From NCBI GenBank assembly GCA_947378425.1, contig CANCJV010000007.1, forward strand, positions 1 to 64,000: a stretch of DNA of 64,000 nt. The letters run 5' to 3'. The notes under the pieces are model-generated. The model did no database searches and was not told the origin of the DNA. It saw nothing but the letters and a program-made list of their open reading frames with translations. The stretch is from Synechococcaceae cyanobacterium (lineage in GTDB: Bacteria; Cyanobacteriota; Cyanobacteriia; PCC-6307; Cyanobiaceae). Numbering within the stretch: position 1 is the stretch's first letter; each line of letters starts with the position of its first letter. This document shows positions 23,900-33,071 of this stretch, piece by piece. The position numbers and the translations under genes were made by a program.

Positions 23900-25753
23900 A
23901 TGGCTAGTCTCCAGACCCCCATCAACTACAACGCTGATCTCTTCGCGGCATCTCCGACACTGCTTACGGGAGACTACGGGTTCGAAGGCTACATTGGTAT
24001 CCCAGGACTGAGCGGTACCGGAACAACAGCCCAGGCCACTGCCGCCGCCAACAATGTGGCCTGGCAGAGTATCGATCCCTCCCTCAACGCCGCCCAGCGG
24101 GCCTACAGCTCGGCCATTTCTGACAGCAGCGCCCTGAACACCTACGGGCTGCCGCTGCTGCGCGCCGACACCCTGCCGTTGGTGTTCAGCCATCCGGTGT
24201 TGCCCACCAACCTGAACGGATCGGATTTCAGGGTCACCCTCAGCGACGGCTCGGTGGTGACGCCCCAGACCGCAGCCTTCTCGCCGAATCTGGAATTCAA
24301 CGAACGCCAGACGGTGGTGCTCGTCGGAGAGTTCGGCAACCGCCTCCAGCCCGGGGATCCAGGAGCGCTTTATCCCACTTTGGTGACAGTCGTCAACGAC
24401 GGAAGTCCCCTGGAGCTGCTCACTAGCGACGGACCGGTGACAGCCGTTGGTTTAAGTGTTGTCAGCTCGAATCCCTACGTGAGGGGGAAAGGTCCAAGGG
24501 TGGTGGCCGCCAAATTGAATCGCTTCAGCAACCTGGGCGAAGGAGGGCCCATCGGTATCAGTCTGGCTTCCCAGTTCAATAGCGGAGGCGATCTCTACGG
24601 AGATCAGGCCCAGTTCAGGCTGCGCTTGTACACCAGTCTCGGCTTCTCCCCGGATGGCATCGCCAGCCTGCTGCCCAGCGAATTCTCCCGCTATTTCGTG
24701 CTGGAGGCCATCGCAGAGGATGGCTCCAAGATCACGATCAGCCAGGCTGGCACACCCATAGCGATCGGCAATCTGGGCGTGATCGAAGTGGTGGGCCTGG
24801 CGGATCTGGCCCAGGCTGGCACAACCGAGAACGCCGCCTATGTGGAAGACCACGACAACTACTGCGACATCATCCTGAAGGGCGACATTGCCGCCATCTC
24901 CCGGTTGTCGGCCGTGCGCATGCCCTCCTCCGGCTCCTACCAGGCGGTGTACGACCCTGGTGGCCCGGGGAATGATCCCGGCGCGCCCGGCGCAGCGCCC
25001 GGCCCCTTCACCGTGGCCAGCAGCGATCACACCGTGGTGATCACCCCCGACCTGGAAGGCAGGGCGCTAGCGACGTTTGTGGAGGTGGAGGGGCCGGTGC
25101 TGCGCAACCCCTTCGATGGCCTGCCGATCGGCAGCTTGTTGGGGGTGGCGGTGGAGGACACCCTGACCGGCCAGCAGATCAACGCCTTCCGCGATCCCGA
25201 GGGCAAGCTGTTCTACAGCAGCTTCGCCCCCGCTTCTGATCAGGCCCCCACCCTTCAGGCGGGCCGCAGCCAGACTGACCCGATCGACCTGATCGACACC
25301 CGCGCCTACACCGCGGGCAGCAGTGTCACGGTCAGTGGCTCCCTGAGCCGTTCGGCGGGCTATGGCTCCACCCTGCAGTTCTACGCCGTGCTCGATCAAG
25401 CCGGAACGATTCAAGATCCCCTCACCGATCAGCTCCTCCAGCCCGGGCATCCGGGCTATCGCCAGGCCGCATTGAGCGCCACCAACCTGGTGACTGCGGC
25501 CGGATCCAACCTCAGCGCGGCCAACCTGGAGGTGCTGCCCTTCGCCTTCAGCGTCAGCGCCGGCCAGTTGTTCGCCCCGGTGTTGACTGTTCATGACACG
25601 GGAGGCGTGTTCTTCTCCTTCGGGGCCGCCAATCTGGATCGTGTCAGCCATTTCACCGGTTACGGCCCAAACCGTTACGGGATCGAGGATCTGGATGGGG
25701 GTGGCGACGCTGATTTTGATGACCTGATCGTTCGCTTCAACCTTTCGGTCTGA
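23900..25753 (+). CDS. DUF4114-domain secreted-type protein inserted between arsR and acr3
   Basis: A protein of 617 residues from ATG 23900; the frame is open to 23789 (654 residues) and the true start is uncertain, possibly lost at the junction. The last ~90 residues are a DUF4114 domain: VLTVHDTGGVFFSFGAAN, then GYGPNRYGIEDLDGGGDADFDDLIVRFNL, whose Asp-rich loop may bind calcium. The remainder is beta-rich and acidic (FSHPVLPTNLNGSDFRVTL, then a Gly/Pro linker near 24950-25010). No RTX nonapeptides, no obvious N-terminal signal. Such proteins in cyanobacteria are probably secreted or surface-attached. Nothing suggests a role in arsenic metabolism; the location is explained by the flanking duplication. 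Confidence 0.8.
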   Translation: MASLQTPINYNADLFAASPTLLTGDYGFEGYIGIPGLSGTGTTAQATAAANNVAWQSIDPSLNAAQRAYSSAISDSSALNTYGLPLLRADTLPLVFSHPVLPTNLNGSDFRVTLSDGSVVTPQTAAFSPNLEFNERQTVVLVGEFGNRLQPGDPGALYPTLVTVVNDGSPLELLTSDGPVTAVGLSVVSSNPYVRGKGPRVVAAKLNRFSNLGEGGPIGISLASQFNSGGDLYGDQAQFRLRLYTSLGFSPDGIASLLPSEFSRYFVLEAIAEDGSKITISQAGTPIAIGNLGVIEVVGLADLAQAGTTENAAYVEDHDNYCDIILKGDIAAISRLSAVRMPSSGSYQAVYDPGGPGNDPGAPGAAPGPFTVASSDHTVVITPDLEGRALATFVEVEGPVLRNPFDGLPIGSLLGVAVEDTLTGQQINAFRDPEGKLFYSSFAPASDQAPTLQAGRSQTDPIDLIDTRAYTAGSSVTVSGSLSRSAGYGSTLQFYAVLDQAGTIQDPLTDQLLQPGHPGYRQAALSATNLVTAAGSNLSAANLEVLPFAFSVSAGQLFAPVLTVHDTGGVFFSFGAANLDRVSHFTGYGPNRYGIEDLDGGGDADFDDLIVRFNLSV

Positions 25754-25810
25754 AACTCTGGCCTCCATGCCGTTTGGATTGAGCTGGCCTGCAGTCCTCC
25801 ACCCATTGTG

Positions 25811-25966
25811 ATGCTTCTGGGCGACTGGCTGGACCAGCTCGCCGCCGGTTGCCGGACCCCGGCTCCGCCCTACTGCTGAGCACCCCCTCCCTCCACCAGC
25901 CCCGAACAACCACCACCTCCTGGTTTCCCATGCCCACCCCTGCCCCCACCCGTCCCAGTCCGATCG
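25811..25966 (+). repeat. direct repeat, copy B (arsR 3' remnant plus functional acr3 start)
   Basis: Matches 23621-23776 at about 84% with no gaps. Its first 69 bases encode the last 22 residues of an ArsR ([14 protein letters not shown] then TPAPPYC and TGA at 25877-25879) with no upstream arsR body; the rest contains the ribosome-binding area and start codon of the intact acr3. Confidence 0.88.
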
Positions 25967-27045
25967 CCCGGGACAGCGAGGGCCTGGGGCGCCTGCCGTG
26001 GCTGGATCGCCTGTTGCCGCTCTGGATCCTGACGGCGATGGCCGCAGGGCTGCTGCTGGGACGGCTGGTCCCCGGCCTGCAGGGGCTGCTGGGCAAGGTG
26101 CAGGTGGGGCACACCTCCCTGCCGATTGCCCTCGGTCTGCTGCTGATGATGTATCCCGTGCTGGCCAAGGTGCGCTACGGCGAACTCGGCTCCATGGCCC
26201 GGGATCGACGCCTGCTGACCCTCACCCTGGCATTGACCTGGGGGCTGGGGCCGCTGTTGATGTTCACTCTGGCCTGGTTGTTTCTGCCGGATCAGCCGGC
26301 CTTTCGCACCGGGCTGATCCTGATCGGCATCGCCCCCTGCATCGCCATGGTGCTGATCTGGATCGATCTGGCCCAGGGGAACCGCGAAGCGGCCGCCCTG
26401 CTGGTGGCGATCAATTCGATGCTGCAGGTGATGGTCTATGCGTTGCTGGGAACCTTCTACCTGCAGATTTTTCCGGCCTGGCTGGGGCTCGACAGCCAGT
26501 TGGTGCGGTTCTCCTTCTGGGAGATAGCCCGGGCGGTCTTGATTTTTCTGGGGATTCCCCTGGTGGCTGGCTTCCTCACCCGCCTGATCGGCGTGCGCCT
26601 CAAGGGGCGCCGCTGGTATGAGCAGCGCTTCCTGCCGCGGATCGGACCCTGGGCGCTCTACGGGCTGCTGTTCACGATCGTGGTGATGTTCGCCCTGCAG
26701 GGTGAGGCGATCACCTCCCAACCAGCCCAGGTGATCCAGGTGGCGATGCCGTTGCTGCTGTATTTCGTGCTGATGTGGGGCATCGCCTTCGCGGTCGGCA
26801 AGCGAAGCGGCCTCGACTACCCACGCACCTCGGCCCTTGCTTTCACGGCGGCCGGCAACAACTTCGAGCTGGCGATCGCGGTGTGCATCAGCATCTGGGG
26901 TGTCACCTCCCAGCAGGCCCTGGCCGGGGTGATCGGTCCGCTGATCGAGGTGCCGGTGCTGGTCTCCCTGGTGTACCTGTCGCTGTGGTTGAAGCCACGG
27001 CTGTTTGCTGCACGGCCCGCCGGTGGGCAGGCCGGCAGCGGTTGA
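25930..27045 (+). CDS. acr3: arsenite efflux permease ACR3
   Basis: A 371-residue membrane protein of the ACR3 (arsenical resistance-3) family with about 10 hydrophobic segments. Key features are GLLLGRLVPGL in helix 1, MMYPVLAKVRYGEL, the conserved Cys in IGIAPCIAMVLIWIDLAQGN that is essential for As(OH)3 transport, and LAFTAAGNNFELAIAV. It extrudes arsenite using the proton gradient. It lies 2.2 kb from arsR because of the DUF4114 insert; it may be expressed from arsR readthrough or from its own or the DUF4114 gene's promoter. Confidence 0.93.
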   Translation: MPTPAPTRPSPIARDSEGLGRLPWLDRLLPLWILTAMAAGLLLGRLVPGLQGLLGKVQVGHTSLPIALGLLLMMYPVLAKVRYGELGSMARDRRLLTLTLALTWGLGPLLMFTLAWLFLPDQPAFRTGLILIGIAPCIAMVLIWIDLAQGNREAAALLVAINSMLQVMVYALLGTFYLQIFPAWLGLDSQLVRFSFWEIARAVLIFLGIPLVAGFLTRLIGVRLKGRRWYEQRFLPRIGPWALYGLLFTIVVMFALQGEAITSQPAQVIQVAMPLLLYFVLMWGIAFAVGKRSGLDYPRTSALAFTAAGNNFELAIAVCISIWGVTSQQALAGVIGPLIEVPVLVSLVYLSLWLKPRLFAARPAGGQAGSG

Positions 27046-27772
27046 AGGGCTGGAGGTCCTGTTCTTTCCACTGCCGCCAGCATCAGCTGGCGCTCACCCT
27101 GGCCAGCCGGCGGCTGCCGAGGAGAGGCGCCAGGACCATGCTGGACAGCGAGCCCATCGCCAACGGGTTGAGCACCAGCGCAACCGGGCTCAGGGACGCC
27201 AAGGTCAAGGCTGACGTTCCGCATCTCCCCGCCGGAGCATGGGCGCAAGATCTGGAGCACCAACCCTCCGGAGTGGCTCAACGTCGTACCGAGAGGTGCG
27301 CTCCGAAGCAGAGACCAGCGATGACCGCGCCAGCGCTCTGGGGATCCACCCCAAGGCCGCCGCCCATGGCGACGGCCGACGTTGGCAGCCCGGGAGAGCT
27401 GGATCAGCGACAGGCGCCATGGCCTCCACGTCCGGCCAACCCGCTGGAATCGCTGGTGTCAGCAGCTGGAGCTCACCCAGGGGGAGCTCACGCGGGCTCT
27501 GCCATGGCGCCACTTCATCGGCACCTGGAACTCAGCCGTGAAGAGGCTCCCAGGCTCCGGGCTGAGAAACGGACAGCAGGGCTGGCAGCCAGGTGCTCCG
27601 CAGTGGCAACCCGCATCCACGGTTGTAGGAACGCAGTACAACCAGAGCCATGCAGGTATCCCCCGGATGAGGCTGAGCCATCTGGGCATGCGCACTGCTG
27701 CCAGCTCCGGCGTGGAGTCACGAAAGGTGGATCTACCGCAGGTGGAGGCAACGGCTTCAAGACAACGTCCGT
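27046..27772. other. decayed region with transposase remnant
   Basis: About 730 bp without an intact gene. It includes the transposase fragment listed separately; the other open frames are interrupted and show no family resemblance. Confidence 0.4.
27190..27400 (+). pseudogene. remnant of an IS256-like transposase (C-terminal part)
   Basis: In one frame (from 27223) PPEHGRKIWSTNPPEWLN corresponds to the segment HRRKIWSTNPLERLN that is diagnostic of IS256-family transposases. After a frameshift YREVRSEAETSDD and GIHPKAAA continue the same alignment (REVRRRTDVVGIFPNRAA in the family). Neither the start nor the catalytic DDE residues nor terminal inverted repeats were found, so this is an old fragment. 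Confidence 0.6.
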
Positions 27773-29010
27773 TCAAGTCAGGCAGGGTTCGGGCCTGACG
27801 TCCCTTCGAGTCAGGGCCGTGGCCTCAGCCAGGCTGGAGCAGATCGTGAAGCGATCGTCACCCTCGTCGAGTCCGGCTTCGTCGAAGACCTGGCTCACCT
27901 GGGGCTGGAGATCGGTGACGATGACACGGATGTGCCGGTGGTTCGTGCACTCCTGCAGGAAGCGATGAAACGCCAAGGCGGCTCCAGGATCGAAGACAGT
28001 GATGCCATCGGCATCGAGAAACAGATTGGCGTTTGCTTCAGTGGTATCGAGCAGATCCCGCAGGACGCCCTCAGCCGCAGCGAAGAACATGGCCCCGCTG
28101 ATTTTCACCATGCGCCAGCCCAGTGGCAGGGGCTCCTGGCCGTAATGACGGCTGGTGCTGATGTCACGAATCTGGGTGAAACAAGCCAGATCGCGCAGCA
28201 ACAGCATCGTCGCAAGCAGGCAGCCGACAGCGATGGCGATCACCACTTCGAACGTCACGGTGAGACCGACACAGGTCAGGAAGACGAACCTGTCGGCACG
28301 GGGAGCGCTGCGCAGAAGCCGCAGGGCATGGGGTGCTTCGCCCATGGTCCAGGCCACCACCGGCAGCACCGCAGCCATGGCGGCCATCGGGATGATCGAG
28401 AACAGGGGGGCGAAGGCCAGCACGGCCAACAGGATGAACAGCGAATCGAAGATGCCCGAAAGCGTTGAACGCGCACTGCCAGAAACGTCGGCGGCCGAAC
28501 GGGCCAGGGCAGCCGTCACGGAGATGCCGCCGAAGAAGGGCGTGATCAGATTGGCAATGCCCTGGCCCAGCAGCGCACCGTTGGAGTGGTGTCGCGTCCG
28601 GGTGTTGTGATCGAGAATCACCGCACAGAGCAGGGATTCGATTGAGCCCATCATCGCAATCGTGAAGGCAGCGGGCAGCAGGTCCCGAACGGTCTGGAGG
28701 TTCAGTTGAAACGTGCCGCCATCAGGGCCTGGCAGGTGCCAGGGTGCTGGATCTGCAGAGGAATCGATGGCAGGCCATGGCCAAGAATGCCGTGAACATG
28801 AAAGGTGAAACGCGATCGGATCGCCATGCCAGCACGAAGATCACCGTCAGTCCGCTCACCAGCACGCTGTAGACATGGAGCTGCGGCAGGGCGAGACCAG
28901 GGCCTGGAGGCGTTGTGGGAAGTGCTCCGGAAGGTGGCTGATCCCAAGGCCGAGCAGAGCATTGACCTGAAGCAGAGTGATGACGATGGCGGATAGGCAC
29001 GATCCGAGAT
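27773..29010 (-). pseudogene. frameshifted SulP-family anion transporter with STAS domain
   Basis: The 3' part (27773-28654) is an uninterrupted frame of 293 codons: membrane segments (GIANLITPFFGGISVTAALAR; LFILLAVLAFAPLFSIIPMAAMAAVLPVVAW; VGLTVTFEVVIAIAVGCLLA) followed by a STAS domain (ILRDISTS to FTICSSLAEATAL). Upstream on the same strand the family continues only by changing frame several times: LNLQTVRDLLPAAFTIA, then LHVYSVLVSGLTVIFVLAWR, then VITLLQVNALLGLGI. Stops intervene, and the first helices cannot be found. It was a sulfate/bicarbonate-type SulP permease and is now inactive, unless the 293-codon part is still made as a fragment. Sequencing frameshifts are a less likely cause, since several independent breaks are needed. 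Confidence 0.7.
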
Positions 29011-29722
29011 CCTTCACGCAAAGTTACGGAACCTGTGAGCCAATATCAGTTCCCAGGCTCAGCGACATGATCAGCAACATGAAGTGCCAATCCTTCTGCA
29101 CAGCAGGCCAAGTGCCAGGCTGCCCAATGAGGACGCCAGTGGCTGTCTCAGGCACGATCTGCATGACAATGCCGGCTTTGCAGACTCCGGCGGTGGCGCT
29201 GCGTCGACTGGTTCTGTCAATGGGGGTGACGGCACTTGTCCAGAGGTGAGTGCTGCCCTGGTCCTGCCTCCTGACAGGTTCTCGATTGGTGATGGCGACT
29301 GCCTGCCGGTGCAGCGGGGCCCTCACGTTTCATCCGGCCTATCCGGGCCACACCCTGGTGAATGTGATCACCGACATCACCATCAGCCGGTGCGGGTGGG
29401 CGACGGTCAGACTGATCCCCTGGGCGTGCCTGCGGCATGATTTCGGTGGCTGGGAGGCGAACGATCATCTCGATGCCGAATCCTGCGAAATGCCAGCTGT
29501 CCCCACCATCTCTGGCGCCGTTACAGCCGCCACGAGATCGCTGCCTGGGAATGCAGCCATCAGCCCGTTCGCCTCTGTCAGGCCGATCTGGACAGCGAGG
29601 AAGAGAAAAGGACTGTAAACTTCAGCAGAAGTGCAGCAGTACAGGAAGGAACATTTAGCCAAAAAGCTTGAACGAGCAGTTGGCATTAGGTATTGTTGGA
29701 TCATGCTTCCGATGCAATAGCC
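29011..29722. other. gene-free region upstream of the AbrB gene
   Basis: No intact gene. Short minus-strand frames carry hydrophobic runs (LMVMSVITFT; WHFMLLIMSLSLGTDIG) that could be further debris of the decayed transporter. From about 29610 the DNA turns AT-rich and probably holds the abrB promoter (for example TAGGTATTGTTGGATCATG near 29688). Confidence 0.35.
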
Positions 29723-30091
29723 ATGCTTACCGGCCCCGATCTGCTTGCCAAGGTCAAGGAACTAGGCGATGCAACCAAGTCTGACCTCGTCCGCGCCGCT
29801 GGCTATGTCAGCAGCACGAAAGACGGTTCTGAAAGGCTGAACTTTACAGCTTTTTATGAAGCGCTTCTGGCCGCCAAGGGTGTGAGCCTCGGCGAAGGCA
29901 GCAGCCGCGGCGCCAAACGGCCGGGTCGCCATCTGAGCTATGCCACCAAGGTCCAGTTCAACGGCAACCTGATGGTGGGCAAGGCCTACACCTCCCTGCT
30001 GGACCTCAAGCCAGGCGATGAGTTCGAGATCAAACTCGGCAAGAAGCAGATCCGACTGGTTCCGGTCGGAGATGCTGACGAAGAAGAGTGA
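29723..30091 (+). CDS. cyanobacterial AbrB-like transcription regulator (cyAbrB)
   Basis: A 122-residue protein. It opens [31 protein letters not shown], the N-terminal region peculiar to cyAbrB, with [17 protein letters not shown] next, and closes with the AbrB fold ([49 protein letters not shown] split over two strands) and an acidic tail. CyAbrB proteins are global regulators of carbon and nitrogen metabolism; most cyanobacteria have two. Start at ATG 29723 by family length. Confidence 0.92.
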   Translation: MLTGPDLLAKVKELGDATKSDLVRAAGYVSSTKDGSERLNFTAFYEALLAAKGVSLGEGSSRGAKRPGRHLSYATKVQFNGNLMVGKAYTSLLDLKPGDEFEIKLGKKQIRLVPVGDADEEE

Positions 30092-30558
30092 ACCCCCAGC
30101 TCCTGTCGCCGCCGTCGGGCGCCATTGGCGACAGGACTGCATGGCGGCCCTCTTGCCCCCGTTGCCCGTCGTCTTCCCCCTTGTTCGAATGGATCCAGAC
30201 CACACCGTTCACCGATCCAGAGGGAAGACACTCGCCTGATCCAGATCCTGCCGATCAGGCCAGGTGCTGTTCCATCGATGGAGACCTGGCCAGTCAGCGC
30301 CACCATGGCTCGAGCGAGCCTGTTCGCACTGGCCACAACCGATCCGGCGGCGAGCCGACAGCCATCGCGACCAGGACATTCATACCGGGGTCATCCCAAC
30401 GGCCTGCCTTCACGGTGATGCGGCCATCACCGAGGGCAGCGCCGTCTTGCTCAACGGTATCGACGGGATCCCAGGCTGCTGGCCAGGCGGTTGATTCCCG
30501 GGGAACTCTCCTGCGAAATCAGGGCCAGCTCCGCTCCCGCCTCCGCCAGGATGCAGCC
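30092..30558. other. intergenic region, no recognisable gene
   Basis: About 470 bp between abrB and the DUF2256 gene. Open frames exist on the plus strand because of high GC, but they show no family resemblance and no ribosome-binding site. Confidence 0.35.
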
Positions 30559-30735
30559 ATGCCTCACCATGCCAACCGCCCGACCAAGATCTGCGCCTGC
30601 TGTGGCCGGCCCTTCCAGTGGCGCCGCAAATGGCAGGACGTGTGGGAGGAGGTGCGCTACTGCTCCGATCGCTGCCGCAATCAGGCGCGACGGCCGGCGA
30701 GTCGTCGCCAGGCCCCCTCAGGCCCTCAGCCCTAG
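30559..30735 (+). CDS. DUF2256 zinc-ribbon-like small protein
   Basis: A 58-residue protein. [20 protein letters not shown] followed by [13 protein letters not shown] matches DUF2256, a small family with C-x2-C...C-x3-C ligands that probably hold zinc. Function unknown; in cyanobacteria it is often near DNA-repair photolyase-related genes, but none is seen here. Start ATG 30559; an ATG at 30551 is out of frame. Confidence 0.82.
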   Translation: MPHHANRPTKICACCGRPFQWRRKWQDVWEEVRYCSDRCRNQARRPASRRQAPSGPQP

Positions 30736-30761
30736 GGTCATCGCCACAGAACCGGTGGGGC

Positions 30762-31862
30762 TCAGGGCTTTCCCTGCAATGGAAGCTGGTTGCGACTCTG
30801 TCGATCGGGCTTCGGTGTCAGCTCCACGGTCTGCAGCTGTTGGGCAGGATCTTGCTGAATTGGATTGGGTTCAGCTTCAGGACCGATCACATCCACCGAC
30901 ATCCGCTGCACCACGAGTCGGTACCGGATCGGCTGGGTTCCATTGATGTAGTTCTGCACAGCGGCCACCTGGCGGGCTGTGGGGAAGCGCGGGTCCGTGA
31001 CCCGGACAGCGGCCCTGATCAACGGTGGATTCGGCGCCCAGTCGATCGCCACCTGGAGCAGCTCCGCATCTTTGCCGAGGGTGATGGTGTGGTTCTTCAG
31101 GGAGCGGGTGATCGCCTGCTGGATCTGCTCCAGGGCTGCCGTACGGCGGGCCTGGCGCACCAGAGAGAGGAAGCTTCCCGAGAGCGGGATCAGCAGCAGG
31201 GCCGTCAGCAGCAGGCTCACCAGGCCCAGCCGGCTGCGCAGAAGATTGAGCCGGAGCTCGGGTTGGCAGATGGCCAGGGCGATCAGGCCGCCGCTGAGGA
31301 TTCCCAGCAGGTTGGCGGCGAACAGCAGGGCGGCCCCAAGGGCACCGCTCCACTCGGTCTTGGCCACCAGAAGTCCGACCGCGCAGACCGGTGGAACGAG
31401 AGCCACCGCAATCGCGGTACCCGCAAGCGACGACAGCGCTTTGGAGCGGACCGAGGCATAGGTGGCGATGGCGCCGGCCACCAGGGCCACCCCCAGATCC
31501 AGCAGGTTCGGCTGGGTGCGGGCAGCAACCTCCGTACCCAGGATCGGCAGTCCGACGGACAACCCCAGCAGGACCGAGAGGCCGAGGGTGAGCACCACAC
31601 CGATCAACAGGGTGAGCAGAGCCGTGCCCACCAGTCGCAGGCGCCCCTGCAGGATCGCAAAGGCAATCGCCCGCAGCGGCAGCATCCAGGGGGCGATCAA
31701 CATCGCCCCGATCACCACGGCACTGCTGTTGGCGAGCAGCCCCAGGGTGGCGATCATGCCCGCGGCCAGCGTGAGCACCACGAACTCCTGGTCGGCCCGT
31801 GCATCGAGTTCGAACTGGTCGCGCAGCCGCTGTTCCGTCATTTCGGATTCAAAATCAGCCAT
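30762..31862 (-). CDS. DUF389 family membrane protein
   Basis: A 366-residue protein with about 6 membrane segments. The N-terminal half has TLAAGMIATLGLLANSSAVVIGAMLIAPWMLPL, the DUF389 signature, and ATYASVRSKALSSLAGTAIAVALVPPVCAVG. The C-terminal third is soluble (LIRAAVRVTDPRFPTA and a Gln/Pro-rich tail). Function unknown; no transport activity is established. Its start directly abuts the stop of a possible small ORF (31863-32123). Confidence 0.85.
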   Translation of the reverse strand: MADFESEMTEQRLRDQFELDARADQEFVVLTLAAGMIATLGLLANSSAVVIGAMLIAPWMLPLRAIAFAILQGRLRLVGTALLTLLIGVVLTLGLSVLLGLSVGLPILGTEVAARTQPNLLDLGVALVAGAIATYASVRSKALSSLAGTAIAVALVPPVCAVGLLVAKTEWSGALGAALLFAANLLGILSGGLIALAICQPELRLNLLRSRLGLVSLLLTALLLIPLSGSFLSLVRQARRTAALEQIQQAITRSLKNHTITLGKDAELLQVAIDWAPNPPLIRAAVRVTDPRFPTARQVAAVQNYINGTQPIRYRLVVQRMSVDVIGPEAEPNPIQQDPAQQLQTVELTPKPDRQSRNQLPLQGKP

Positions 31863-32123
31863 TCAACGACTCGCCGTGGACGATGCGACGGACATGACGG
31901 CAATCCACTGGACCAAGGCCACAGATTCAGGTCGGATGAGCCCTCCATCAGCAGCAGCCATGGGGTGTGATTTCCAGAAGGAATGGATCTTGGCTGGCTC
32001 TGCACGATCCCTCGCAGACCAGGCATTGAGCAGTTCCTCAGGATGGCTCGCCACCAGCGCCATCAGGGCCTGCACAACGCCCAGGTGCCCCAGGAGTGCC
32101 CAACGGCCGGAGCCCAGGTCCAA
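31863..32123 (-). CDS. possible small hypothetical protein upstream of the DUF389 gene
   Basis: An 86-codon frame from ATG 32123 whose TGA is immediately followed by the ATG of the DUF389 gene (TGAATG). It has a hydrophobic N-terminal stretch (ALLGHLGVVQALMALVA) and a hydrophobic end (SVALVQWIAVMSVAS). No family recognised. The tight junction is the only support; it may be chance. Confidence 0.3.
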   Translation of the reverse strand: MDLGSGRWALLGHLGVVQALMALVASHPEELLNAWSARDRAEPAKIHSFWKSHPMAAADGGLIRPESVALVQWIAVMSVASSTASR

Positions 32124-32336
32124 AGGGGCTCAAGTCCCATCAGACCAGGCAGTCTGGGTGGCTCAACCAGTGGGATCAACGGCGTTCGGCTGGACATCAG
32201 CCCTACGGCGAGAACAAGATCTCCTCGCCAAGGGTTGTGCCGCGGACCTCTGGAGCGTCCTGGCGTCATAGCTTGGCGCCGCGGAACCGCTCCATCCTTT
32301 TTCCCCGACGCTGCCTATCCTCCGTATCCACTCTCC
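32124..32336. other. upstream region of the polyketide cluster
   Basis: About 210 bp between divergent transcription units. Probably holds the promoter of the methyltransferase-flavoprotein-PKS operon; a pyrimidine-rich TATCCTCCGTATCC segment precedes the start at 32337. No specific operator was recognised. Confidence 0.3.
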
Positions 32337-33071
32337 ATGCTCTTACAGCCACTGGCCCAGCGGCACCGGCAACCCGAGTGGATGGACCAGCCCGGCATCG
32401 ATCCCGCCGCCCACAGCCAGGCCCTGGAGGGCCTGCGCAGGATCAACGCCATCAGCGGAGCCGTGGGTTCCCTGTGGGCTCCGATTCGTGCACTGGCCCA
32501 GGAGCGCTCCGGACGCCCCCTGCGGGTTCTGGATCTGGCCTGCGGCGGCGGCGACAACACCACGGCCCTGGCGGAACGGGCCCGCCGCGAAGGGTTGGCT
32601 GTGCGGGTCGACGGCTGCGACCTCAGTCCGCAGGCGGTCGCCATCGCGACCCGCAGCGCCGAGGAGCGGGGCCTGAACACCAGGTTCTTCCAGGCGGACG
32701 CCCTTCACGATTCCCTCCCTGATGACTACGACGTCATCCTCTGCACTCTCTTCCTGCACCATCTCGAGGAGGACGAGGCGGTGGATCTGCTGCGGCGGAT
32801 GGGTGGCGCCAGCCGTTGCCTGATGTTGGTCAATGACCTGATCCGCAGTCCCCTGGGCTACGGGCTGGCCTGGGCGGGCTGCCGGCTGCTGAGTCGCTCG
32901 CCGATCGTCCATTTCGATGGCCCCGTCTCGGTGCAGGGGGCCTTCCAGTTGCAGGAGGTGCGTGCCCTGGTGGCCCAGGCGGGCCTCAAGGGTGCCGAAC
33001 TGAGGCGCAGCTGGCCCGAGCGCTACCTGCTGTCCTGGCGCCGTCAGGACGGCCTGCCCCAGGACCGATGA
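32337..33071 (+). CDS. SAM-dependent methyltransferase of the type III PKS cluster
   Basis: A 244-residue class I methyltransferase. The SAM site is VLDLACGGGDNTTALAERA (motif I, residues ~60-78) and GCDLSPQAVAIA (acidic residue binding the ribose), with DYDVILCTLFLHHLEEDEAV as motif IV. It ends 4 nt inside the next gene (ATGA overlap at 33068-33071), so it is translationally coupled to the flavoprotein and PKS. A likely role is O- or C-methylation of the resorcinol product. Start ATG 32337 follows a pyrimidine-rich region. Confidence 0.88.
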   Translation: MLLQPLAQRHRQPEWMDQPGIDPAAHSQALEGLRRINAISGAVGSLWAPIRALAQERSGRPLRVLDLACGGGDNTTALAERARREGLAVRVDGCDLSPQAVAIATRSAEERGLNTRFFQADALHDSLPDDYDVILCTLFLHHLEEDEAVDLLRRMGGASRCLMLVNDLIRSPLGYGLAWAGCRLLSRSPIVHFDGPVSVQGAFQLQEVRALVAQAGLKGAELRRSWPERYLLSWRRQDGLPQDR

